Positions 1 through 5,667 of a stretch of DNA of 6,268 bases are shown here, piece by piece. A program made the translations under genes and the position numbers. Position 1 is the first letter of the stretch; each line of letters starts with the position of its first letter. Source of the stretch: Pseudomonadota bacterium (GTDB lineage Bacteria; Pseudomonadota; Alphaproteobacteria; Rhizobiales; Xanthobacteraceae); contig JAJYAH010000429.1 of NCBI GenBank assembly GCA_021779635.1, positions 1-6,268 of the forward strand. Reading direction: 5' to 3'. A model generated the notes under the pieces. That model worked only from the letters and a program-made list of their open reading frames with translations. It ran no database searches and had not been told where the DNA came from.

Positions 1-259
1 GCGCCGCCTGCGTCCATCGCATCCTGCCCGCGTTCGTGACGATCGCGAAACGCCCCTTGGTGGGCGGGATGGCTGCAGGTCTATTGCTGCGTCTACCGAG
101 CCGTCAAGTAGAATTTCGGAAAATCAGAAACTACGGGGCTGGCCGAACCCGGTGAGGATTTCACTCAACACACGAAATAGTTGTAAATAAAGCAGATTTC
201 GAGTAGCGAGTCACTTACCCATAACTGCGACCGCAAGGCCTTGGGCACCGGAGAACACG
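1..259. other. left flank without a supported gene
   Basis: No convincing gene is visible. One plus-strand frame is open from base 2 to a TAA at 188-190, but its translation is Arg/Ser-rich with no recognisable domain. From memory only, the stretch around bases 30-75 resembles non-coding sequence scattered through Bradyrhizobium genomes, so this may be an intergenic repeat or a decayed gene tail. The second half (about 160-225) is more AT-rich than the rest and is where a promoter for the following restriction-modification gene would lie, but I cannot point to a good -35/-10 pair. Confidence 0.4.
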
Positions 260-1483
260 TTGGCGGTAAAGACAGTTGCTATTGCGGTTTCGGACTTCGG
301 TGCAAGCGCCAAGGCAAAGCTGAGCAATGCCGCGATCAGCGGCGCGCCCGAAGACCAGTTGCGCGGCCCCTTGGAAACTTTCCTGCACGATCTCGCAGAG
401 ATCGGAGGGCTGCCAGCCAAGGCCGTCAATCTGGTCGGCGAAACGACGCTTTCCCACCTCAAGACGCGTCCGGATTATGCAGTCACCATCAGCAACGCGC
501 TTGTGGGATTCATTGAGATCAAAGCGCCAGGCAAGGGCGCCGACCCAAGGAAGTTTGCTGACCCTCACGATAAGGATCAATGGGACAAGCTGAAGTCGCT
601 TCCCAATCTGCTTTACACGGATGGTAACGCGTTCAGCCTTTGGCGCGATGGTGAATTGGTTGACAAGATCGTCCATCTTGACGGCGACGTCGAGACTTCG
701 GGCGCAAAGCTATCGGCGCCAGCGGGCCTGGTTCCAACGATCGACAATTTCCTCCGTTGGAGTCCCATTCCGCCGAAGAATGCAAAGAAGCTCGCCGAGG
801 TCTGTGCCCGTCTTTGTCGGCTGCTACGCGACGAGGTCATCGAGCAGATGGCGCTGGGTAACGCGGGCCTCACCGCGCTCGCGCAGGACTGGCGCAAGCT
901 GCTTTTCCCGCAAGCCGATGACGCGCAATTCGCCGATGGTTATGCCCAGGCTGTTACGTTTGGGCTGCTCGTGGCCCGATCGCGGGACGTTGCCCTATCG
1001 GGAGGGATCGATCACGCTGCCCACGAACTGCGGAAGTCGAACTCACTGATTGCTACGGCACTGCGGCTCCTGACTGACGACGTGACAAATCAGGAAGCGC
1101 TAAAGACATCTCTCGGTACACTTACGCGTGTTCTCGATGCGGTCGACTGGCACACGATCAGCAAGGACAAAGCCGAGGCATGGCTTTATTTCTACGAAGA
1201 CTTTCTAGAGGTATATGACAACAAACTCCGCAAACGGACCGGTTCCTATTACACGCCTCCCGAAGTCGTTTCTGCAATGGTCAACCTTGTTGACGAAGCG
1301 TTGCGCAGTCCGCTTTTCGAACGGTCCTTGGGCTTTGCTGCCGCCGACGTAATCGTCGCCGACCCTGCCGTCGGTACCGGTACTTTCCTACTCGGCGTCC
1401 TCCGGCGGATTGCGTCCACGGTCGCGGACGATCAAGGCGCGGGGGCGTGCCTGGTGCAATTGAGGCTGCGGCCAAGCGCCTGA
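260..1483 (+). CDS. N-terminal segment: PD-(D/E)xK nuclease, linker and methyltransferase motif I
   Basis: This 407-codon segment starts at a TTG preceded by GGAGAA at 250-255, four bases upstream. No ATG or GTG lies between this TTG and the upstream in-frame stop at 188-190. Residues 70-88 carry a nuclease signature: RPDYAV with Asp72, then FIEIKAPG with Glu86 and Lys88, followed by Gln107 in a DKDQWDK stretch. Residues about 110-320 are a helical connector. At 328-333 GSYYTP is the usual entry into the methyltransferase, and DPAVGTGTFLL at 368-378 is motif I, the S-adenosylmethionine-binding loop. The true reading frame is lost near residue 394. The last 13 or so residues, down to the TGA at 1481-1483, are out of frame and unlike the family. 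As it stands, this product would keep the nuclease and half of the cofactor site but no catalytic NPPY and no target recognition, so it is probably inactive. Confidence 0.8.
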   Translation: MAVKTVAIAVSDFGASAKAKLSNAAISGAPEDQLRGPLETFLHDLAEIGGLPAKAVNLVGETTLSHLKTRPDYAVTISNALVGFIEIKAPGKGADPRKFADPHDKDQWDKLKSLPNLLYTDGNAFSLWRDGELVDKIVHLDGDVETSGAKLSAPAGLVPTIDNFLRWSPIPPKNAKKLAEVCARLCRLLRDEVIEQMALGNAGLTALAQDWRKLLFPQADDAQFADGYAQAVTFGLLVARSRDVALSGGIDHAAHELRKSNSLIATALRLLTDDVTNQEALKTSLGTLTRVLDAVDWHTISKDKAEAWLYFYEDFLEVYDNKLRKRTGSYYTPPEVVSAMVNLVDEALRSPLFERSLGFAAADVIVADPAVGTGTFLLGVLRRIASTVADDQGAGACLVQLRLRPSA

Positions 1484-2691
1484 TTGGGTTTGAATTGCAA
1501 TTCGGGCCATTTGCAGTGGCCCAGCTCAGAATTATTGCGGAGATGCAATCTTTGATGGCGACGCCGGGCTCGCCGCTCCCGAAAATACCCGAGCTTCGCC
1601 TGTTTATCACCGATACGTTGGGCAACCCATTCGTCGAGGAAGAGAATCTCGGCCATCTATATGAGCCCATCGCCAAGTCTCGGCGCGACGCCAACAGCAT
1701 CAAGAAAACGCAGCCGATCACCGTGGTCATTGGCAATCCTCCCTATAAGGAAAAGGCGGAAGGACGAGGCGGTTGGATCGAGGCAGGCTCGGGCGGCAAG
1801 TTGGTGGCGCCGCTTGATCGTTGGAGAGCCCCGCCGGAGTGGGGCGTCGGCGCGCACCTGAAGCACCTGAAGAACCTCTATGTGTATTTCTGGCGATGGG
1901 CGACGTGGAAGGTCTTCGGGTCAGGCAATTACGCGGCGACCGGTTTGCCGGACAAGGACGAAGAAGGGATTGTCTGCTTCATCACGGTTGCCGGCTTTCT
2001 CAACGGCCCCGGCTTCGAGAGGATGCGTGATGACCTCCGGCGCACCTGTTCGGAGATTTGGGTCGTCGACTGTTCGCCGGAGGGGCATCAACCGAACGTA
2101 CCCACACGCATATTTCAGGGCGTGCAACAGCCAGTCTGCATTGTGCTCGGGGCTCGCAAGCTTGGTAAGTCTTCGGATGAGCCAGGTCGAGTTCGCTTCC
2201 TGAGCTTGCCAAAAGGTGAGCGGGAGGAAAAGTTCGCGGCGCTAGCAAAGTTATCGCTGACTGCCCCTGATTGGATCGATTGTCCGGCCGGTTGGCGCGA
2301 TCCCTTCTTGCCAGCCGCAACCGGGATTTGGGCAACGTTTCAAGAGCTCGCAGACTTGTTTGTCTATGATGGCTCGGGGGTTATGCCCGGCCGCACTTGG
2401 GTGATCGCTCCAGACATCCAGTCACTAAAGACACGTTGGCAGCGGCTAACACATGAGACCGACACGAAGAAAAAGGAGATTCTCTTTCATCCTCATGAAG
2501 GTGGAGACAAGACCCTTTTTAAGGGTTCAAAGACCGGATTGGCGGGGCATGAGCATCGTGTGGAATCTGTAAATAGTGATCACGGTGAAGCAATCGCTCC
2601 CACGCGTTACGGCCTCAGATCATTTGACCGCCAGTGGATTATTCCCGACTATCGGCTAATTAACCGGCCAAATCCGACCTTATGGAATTGA
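1447..2691 (+). CDS. middle segment: methyltransferase catalytic core (NPPY) and start of the specificity region
   Basis: This frame becomes the coding frame just after the G run at 1441-1445. The annotated-style start at the GTG 1447 is nominal: no convincing ribosome binding site precedes it, and VPGAIEAA reads as a direct continuation of the upstream segment. Residues 11-30 (RLIGFELQFGPFAVAQLR region) resemble the post-motif-I helix seen in these enzymes. NPPY at residues 97-100 (bases 1735-1746) is motif IV, the catalytic site for amino-methylation of adenine. The later part (about residues 310-414, including PTRYGLRSFDRQWIIPDYRL) resembles, from memory of the family, the C-terminal specificity domain of type ISP enzymes. 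It ends at TGA 2689-2691 after PTLWN, in the middle of that domain. On its own it lacks motif I and is unlikely to bind cofactor. Confidence 0.78.
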   Translation: MPGAIEAAAKRLIGFELQFGPFAVAQLRIIAEMQSLMATPGSPLPKIPELRLFITDTLGNPFVEEENLGHLYEPIAKSRRDANSIKKTQPITVVIGNPPYKEKAEGRGGWIEAGSGGKLVAPLDRWRAPPEWGVGAHLKHLKNLYVYFWRWATWKVFGSGNYAATGLPDKDEEGIVCFITVAGFLNGPGFERMRDDLRRTCSEIWVVDCSPEGHQPNVPTRIFQGVQQPVCIVLGARKLGKSSDEPGRVRFLSLPKGEREEKFAALAKLSLTAPDWIDCPAGWRDPFLPAATGIWATFQELADLFVYDGSGVMPGRTWVIAPDIQSLKTRWQRLTHETDTKKKEILFHPHEGGDKTLFKGSKTGLAGHEHRVESVNSDHGEAIAPTRYGLRSFDRQWIIPDYRLINRPNPTLWN

Positions 2692-3621
2692 TATTCTTCT
2701 CGCCAAGTTTTCTTGACTGCGCTCGAACGAGTTTCCCCTCGCGCCGGCCCTGCCATTACCTTCACATCCTTGATCCCAGATCTCGATCATTACAACGGCA
2801 GAGGAGGGCGTGTTCATCCGCTGTGGCAAGATCGGGCCGCTGCAAATTCAAATATCAAGCCAACCCTACTCGTCTATCTTGCCAAAATCTATGGACAGTC
2901 TGTGAAGGCCGAGGATGTGATGGCGTATATCGCAGCAGCAATGGCACACCCTGCATTTACATCCAGGTTTGCGGGCGATCTCGTTCAGCCTGGCCTACGT
3001 ATTCCGCTAACTGCAGACGCGAAACTGTTCGCTGAAGCCGTAGCGCTCGGCAACGAAGTAATCTGGCTGCACTGCTATGGCGAGCGCTTTATTAACCCGG
3101 CCGCAGGCCGCCCAAAGCAATCACCTCGCCTGCCCAAGGAAAGCGCACCTACCGTTCCGATTGGCGGAACGATTCCGTCGGCCCCAGAACCCTTGCCGGA
3201 CACCATGGACTACGATCCCGCAACACGGAGGCTCAAGATCGGGAGCGGGTTTGTTGAAAATGTCACGCCAGAAATGTGGGCCTATGAGGTCTCCGGTAAG
3301 CATGTCCTTTGGCAGTGGTTTAGCTATCGCCGTCGCGATCGAAGTAAGCCTTTGATTGGCGACAAGCGCCCACCATCGCCGCTCGACGCGATCCAGCCAG
3401 AGGGATGGTTGCCCGAATACACGACGGACCTACTTGATCTACTAAATGTTCTGGGTCGGCTGATCGCTTTGGAGCCCAAGCAGGCAGACCTGCTTGACCG
3501 CATCTGCGCTGGACCGTTGCAAAGCGCCGAAGAACTCGCCGCAGCCGGGGCATTCGCAATGCCGGACGGCGCGCTTTCGAAGGCAAAAGCGAAAAAGCAA
3601 GAGCCAAGTCAGCCGGCGTGA
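2692..3621 (+). CDS. C-terminal segment of the specificity region, in the same frame after the TGA
   Basis: The reading frame continues unbroken from the codon after TGA 2689-2691 to the TGA at 3619-3621, about 309 codons. The first residues, YSSRQVFLTALERVSP, read naturally as a continuation of the middle segment, so the TTG at 2713 is only a nominal start and no ribosome binding site supports it. Recognisable conserved-looking blocks are TFTSLIPDLDHY, QPGLRIPLTADAKLFAEAV, VIWLHCYGERF, MDYDPATRRL, WAYEVSGKHVLWQWFSYRRRD and IGDKRPPSPLDAIQPEGW. This is the part that in intact type ISP-like enzymes helps define the DNA target. The end is Lys/Ala-rich (ALSKAKAKKQ) and probably disordered. If the TGA is real and not read through, this piece is not made. 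Confidence 0.75.
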   Translation, partial: YSSRQVFLTALERVSPRAGPAITFTSLIPDLDHYNGRGGRVHPLWQDRAAANSNIKPTLLVYLAKIYGQSVKAEDVMAYIAAAMAHPAFTSRFAGDLVQPGLRIPLTADAKLFAEAVALGNEVIWLHCYGERFINPAAGRPKQSPRLPKESAPTVPIGGTIPSAPEPLPDTMDYDPATRRLKIGSGFVENVTPEMWAYEVSGKHVLWQWFSYRRRDRSKPLIGDKRPPSPLDAIQPEGWLPEYTTDLLDLLNVLGRLIALEPKQADLLDRICAGPLQSAEELAAAGAFAMPDGALSKAKAKKQEPSQPA

Positions 3622-3708
3622 GGTTCGGGGAAAAGTTAGCTGCATGGCTCGCGCGCCTCGCCAAAATCGCGCACTCTTCTTCGTGATTCGAACTCAAGCG
3701 TGTGACGA

Positions 3709-3996
3709 ATGGCTTCTTCTCAACAGCGTGACCTCTTCCAGAGTGATGAACAATCCGACTTGTTCGGAGAAGACTCGCCCACGCCCGAGTACACGGCCGA
3801 TCCTGATTCCGTGCGCGCTGAACTCTACAAGATTCTTGCTGAAGCCCGGGCCGCTCAAAAGCTTCCGTGGGAGCCCAAGAAGGTTTTACTTTACCGGACC
3901 ATTTTTCCGCAGATGACAAATTGGCTTCCGGGTGAGGAGGGAGCCCAACTGCGCTTTGAATTCGAGGCTGAAATCAAGCGGCTTCAGGCCGCGTAG
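3709..3996 (+). CDS. conserved-looking hypothetical protein with two QxDLF motifs, possible sliding-clamp binder
   Basis: The 95-residue product has no domain I can name. It begins with a polar, probably disordered arm that holds two copies of the same pentapeptide: Gln6-Arg-Asp-Leu-Phe10 and Gln15-Ser-Asp-Leu-Phe19. Both fit the consensus by which DNA polymerases, MutS and other proteins dock on the beta sliding clamp DnaN. The rest (about 30-95) looks helical, with DSVRAELYKILAEARAA, then a Trp/Pro-containing YRTIFPQMTNWLPGEEG segment and a charged C-terminal helix. The ATG at 3709 has only a weak GTGACGA-like sequence ahead of it. It lies 87 bases after the restriction-modification gene and is followed by a strong terminator. 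I recall similar short proteins in Rhizobiales, which suggests it belongs to the chromosome rather than to the restriction-modification insertion. A role at the replication clamp is inference from the motif alone. Confidence 0.75.
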   Translation: MASSQQRDLFQSDEQSDLFGEDSPTPEYTADPDSVRAELYKILAEARAAQKLPWEPKKVLLYRTIFPQMTNWLPGEEGAQLRFEFEAEIKRLQAA

Positions 3997-4030
3997 CCCG
4001 GCCGATAACCGTCAGGCCACTTGCCGCACG

Positions 4031-4063
4031 AAAAAAGAGGCGGCATTGGCCGCCTCTTTTTTT
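4031..4063. terminator. strong, probably bidirectional intrinsic terminator
   Basis: A perfect 14-base-pair stem pairs 4031-4044 with 4049-4062 around the loop ATTG. The core is GAGGCGGC/GCCGCCTC, with six A on the left arm and seven T on the right (4057-4063). On the plus strand it ends transcription from the gene at 3709-3996. On the minus strand the A tract becomes a T tract, so it can also end transcription of the small convergent ORF at 4091-4234. Confidence 0.9.
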
Positions 4064-4090
4064 GTTAGACCAAACACGCGTGGTCAGACG

Positions 4091-4234
4091 CTAGTAGCGT
4101 GCCGGATAGGGCGGGCCCATGTTGCGGTCGACTGATCCCGGATACTGTCCATCGCCGTAGGGGCCGCCCCATTCTGACGGATAGGTCGGCTCAGCGACGC
4201 CGAAATTGGAGTGATCGAAATCCTGCGCGGTCAT
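4091..4234 (-). CDS. small Tyr/Pro/Gly-rich hypothetical protein, 47 residues
   Basis: On the minus strand an ATG at 4234 opens a 47-codon frame ending with TAG at 4093-4091. The product begins MTAQDFDHSNFG and ends MGPPYPARY. It is rich in Tyr, Pro and Gly, with one Trp, no Cys, no membrane segment and no signal peptide. Most codons end in G or C, as in the confident genes here. GGTGA, about seven bases before the ATG, could be a ribosome binding site. An in-frame TGA at 4243-4241 shows the frame does not extend upstream from this start. The A tract of the terminator at 4031-4063 is oriented to end its transcript, which supports a real minus-strand gene. I do not recognise the family, and a chance ORF cannot be excluded at this length. 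Confidence 0.5.
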   Translation of the reverse strand: MTAQDFDHSNFGVAEPTYPSEWGGPYGDGQYPGSVDRNMGPPYPARY

Positions 4235-4609
4235 GACCCGTCACCGGAGGGCAGAAATCATCCGGCCACGTACACCCATGGCCGGGCCTGCGAACGTCAA
4301 CGCGAGCGCACGGCGCCAATCAATTTGATCGTTCTCCTTGGTCCGCCGGCCGCATGCGGAAACGGAACCGCCGGACCTGCCGCAACCAGAACAAGCCGTG
4401 CCTTTCGCCCGCGCCGTTCGGCTGGCGGCAGGATCAGGCGCGAGAGTGGAACACGCGTCGCTGCTGCTACCTAAAATTCTGTTCAGGAGGGGGTGCACGA
4501 CTGGTTTGAAGGCGCCGAACCAGCCGATCAAAGCGCTGGACAGTATTTATCCAACGGGTTAATTTCGGCGAAAATCAACCCGCAAGACCTTCGCGCAAGG
4601 GAGCGAAAC
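4235..4609. other. gene-free stretch ahead of the transporter genes
   Basis: I see no supported gene in these 375 bases. Open frames on both strands translate to Arg/Ala-rich sequence without domains. The stretch must hold the promoters for the small minus-strand ORF and for the permease, but no good sigma-70 pair stands out. An imperfect hairpin can form between GGTCCG at 4340-4345 and CGGACC at 4372-4377, enclosing the palindrome CCGCATGCGG at 4350-4359; it lacks a T tract. An AGGAGG at 4485-4490 sits only two bases before a GTG at 4493 that is in frame with the permease. I saw no TPP-riboswitch-like core. Confidence 0.5.
4597..4603 (+). promoter_or_regulatory. ribosome binding site that favours the TTG start of the permease
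   Basis: AAGGGAG lies six bases before the TTG at 4610. This is better spacing than the AGGAGG at 4485-4490, which is two bases before the alternative GTG at 4493. It gives a protein whose N-terminus has the usual length for the family. Confidence 0.6.
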
Positions 4610-5419
4610 TTGGCTGAACCGAAAGCGCCGACCAGGCTGTCGAAAGCGTTCAACGCCGCCTGGGTGCGGCCGTTTCTCTTCCTGATCTTCATCGTTGTGG
4701 TCTGGGATCTGTCGATCCGCCTGTTCAAGATTCCGGCCTATCAAATTCCGGCGCCCGCCGATGTCGTCGCGGTGCTGTGGCAGGATTGGCCGGAACTGGC
4801 GCGGCAATCCTGGCCGACCACCTATGCGACCATCTTGGGCTGCGTCCTGTCGGCGCTGTTCGGCATTCCCGCCGCGATGCTGATCGCGGGATCCAGGACG
4901 GTGGAGAGCTATGTCTATCCGCTGCTCGTGTTCTCGCAGTCGGTGCCGAAGATCGCGATCGCGCCGCTGTTCGTCGTCTGGTTCGGCTTCGGCATCCTGC
5001 CGAAAATCATCTCGGCGTTCCTGCTCGGATTCTTCCCGGTCGTGGTGTCCGCGGTGCAGGGGTTCAAGTCGGTGGATCCGGACATGGTCGATCTGGCGCG
5101 CGCCATGCAGGGCAGCCGCTTTCACGTCTTTCGCGCGGTCAATCTGCCGCACGCCATGCCGGCGATCTTTTCAGGTTTGAAGGTTTCGGTCACGCTTGCC
5201 GTGGTCGGCGCGGTGGTCGGCGAATTCGTCGGCTCCAATTCGGGCATCGGCTACGTCATGCAGCGCTCGATCGGGACCTTCGATTTGCCGACGATGTTTG
5301 CCGCGCTCGTCATCCTGGCGCTGCTCGGCGTGATCCTGTTCTGGATCGTCGACCGGATCGAGCGGCTGGTGGTGCCCTGGCATGTCAGCCAGCGCGAGGA
5401 GATTATCGTTGCGGCGTGA
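4610..5419 (+). CDS. ABC transporter permease, SsuC/TauC (BPD_transp_1) type
   Basis: This is the inner-membrane channel subunit of an ABC importer, probably acting as a dimer with a binding protein and an ATPase. From the TTG the product is 269 residues, typical for the family. Hydrophobic segments lie at about 19-39, 72-92, 100-128, 131-149, 190-207 and 231-247. The cytoplasmic EAA loop, which contacts the ATPase, is visible as DLARAMQGSRFHVFRAVNLP (161-180), with the conserved Gly168 and the closing Asn-Leu-Pro at 178-180. The motif SQSVPKIAIAPL and the GEFVGSNSGIGYVM stretch are also characteristic. The frame is open back to GTG 4493, which would add 39 residues of polar, non-family-like sequence; I prefer 4610 because of its Shine-Dalgarno sequence. 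The gene is followed on the same strand by a binding-protein gene after a 248-base gap. The substrate is unknown: relatives carry sulfonates, taurine, nitrate or pyrimidine precursors. Confidence 0.93.
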   Translation: MAEPKAPTRLSKAFNAAWVRPFLFLIFIVVVWDLSIRLFKIPAYQIPAPADVVAVLWQDWPELARQSWPTTYATILGCVLSALFGIPAAMLIAGSRTVESYVYPLLVFSQSVPKIAIAPLFVVWFGFGILPKIISAFLLGFFPVVVSAVQGFKSVDPDMVDLARAMQGSRFHVFRAVNLPHAMPAIFSGLKVSVTLAVVGAVVGEFVGSNSGIGYVMQRSIGTFDLPTMFAALVILALLGVILFWIVDRIERLVVPWHVSQREEIIVAA

Positions 5420-5667
5420 GGTCTAGGTAACAGGTAACAAGCAACCAGGTTTCCGGCTGTCATTCCGGAGCGCGAGTGAAACGAGCGAATCCGGAATCCA
5501 TGGAGCCGCACGAGGATCAGGAGGAATGGATTCCGGGCCTGCGCCTTCCGCGCAAAGTAGCCTCGCTATTTTGTCGCAACGGCGCATCCCGGAACGACGG
5601 CGAGCAAGAAGCCTGGATTGCCGCGCGTCGCGATGCCGAGACCAAAAAACTGCGGGAGGAAGATCGA
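5420..5667. other. gap between permease and binding-protein genes
   Basis: These 248 bases hold a short tandem repeat (AGGTAAC twice, 5425-5438), the nested inverted repeat at 5458-5599, and a tail (about 5605-5640) beginning AGCAAGAAGCCTGGATTG. From memory the tail resembles a second kind of dispersed Bradyrhizobium sequence. The gap ends with the ribosome binding site GGGAGGA at 5654-5660, seven bases before the next ATG. Plus-strand ORFs here are low-complexity Arg-rich translations and I do not accept them. Confidence 0.6.
5458..5599. repeat. nested inverted repeat, probable dispersed palindromic element
   Basis: The outer arms TGTCATTCCGG (5458-5468) and CCGGAACGAC (5589-5598) are inverted with one mismatch across ten bases. 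Inside them CCGGAATCCAT (5491-5501) and ATGGATTCCGG (5526-5536) form a perfect 11-base inverted pair around a 24-base spacer. The ATTCCGG words and the overall size match, from memory, the palindromic intergenic elements scattered in Bradyrhizobium genomes. Its position inside an operon-like gene pair means it could fold in the transcript and affect the amounts of binding protein and permease, but that is inference. There is no transposase, so it is not an insertion sequence. Confidence 0.7.

Larger units (their letters stand above)
260..3621 (+). pseudogene. helicase-less type ISP-like restriction/modification enzyme (nuclease-methyltransferase-specificity fusion), broken by a frameshift and an in-frame stop
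   Basis: Three consecutive open segments make up one restriction-modification protein that would cut foreign DNA and methylate adenine in its own recognition site. The order is an N-terminal PD-(D/E)xK nuclease, a helical linker, a gamma-class N6-adenine methyltransferase core, then a C-terminal specificity region like that of type ISP enzymes. No SF2 helicase block is present, so the architecture is closer to a type IIG or short ISP-like enzyme than to the LlaGI class. The first lesion is a -1 shift at the G run 1441-1445, equivalent to one missing base. The second is a TGA at 2689-2691, with reading continuing in the same frame. The interval is 3362 bases; one more base gives 1121 codons exactly. 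The segments are otherwise wide open, so decay is recent or the lesions are sequence errors. The gene looks less GC-rich than the transporter genes to its right, in keeping with transfer. It stands alone, as expected for a one-protein system. Confidence 0.85.

Noticed and set aside
160..189. Possible sigma-70 promoter TTCACT (160-165) and TAAATA (184-189), 18-base spacing
   Set aside because: The -10 matches the consensus at only about half its positions and the region is AT-rich by local standards, so the match may be chance.
2682..3035. 117-residue ORF starting with ATG just at the internal TGA
   Set aside because: Its start (MELIFF) suggested another frameshift, but the translation soon becomes Cys/Arg/Ser-rich noise while frame 1 continues with conserved-looking sequence.
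3320..3919. 199-residue minus-strand ORF across the end of the restriction-modification gene and the next gene
   Set aside because: It overlaps two better supported plus-strand genes and shows no domain; its composition is that of an antisense frame.
4068..4085. Small inverted repeat GACCA/TGGTC beside the terminator
   Set aside because: Five base pairs around an eight-base loop is within chance expectation and adds nothing to the strong terminator next to it.
4340..4377. Imperfect hairpin GGTCCG/CGGACC around CCGCATGCGG
   Set aside because: The stem is short and interrupted, with no T tract; such pairings are common in GC-rich DNA and there is no evidence for an RNA or operator.
4241..4531. 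96-residue minus-strand ORF ahead of the small 4234-4091 ORF, with a signal-peptide-like RRALALTFAG stretch
   Set aside because: It ends at TGA 4243-4241 before the small ORF, has no ribosome binding site I can see, and the rest is Arg/Ser/Gly-rich without any domain. It might be a decayed leader but cannot be supported.
4559..5152. 197-residue minus-strand ORF opposite the permease
   Set aside because: It is an Arg/Asp/His-rich shadow of the GC-rich permease gene; the plus-strand frame has clear family motifs.
4777..5430. 217-residue plus-strand ORF overlapping the permease in another frame
   Set aside because: Its translation is Arg/Gly/Ala-rich low-complexity sequence typical of an alternate frame in GC-rich DNA.
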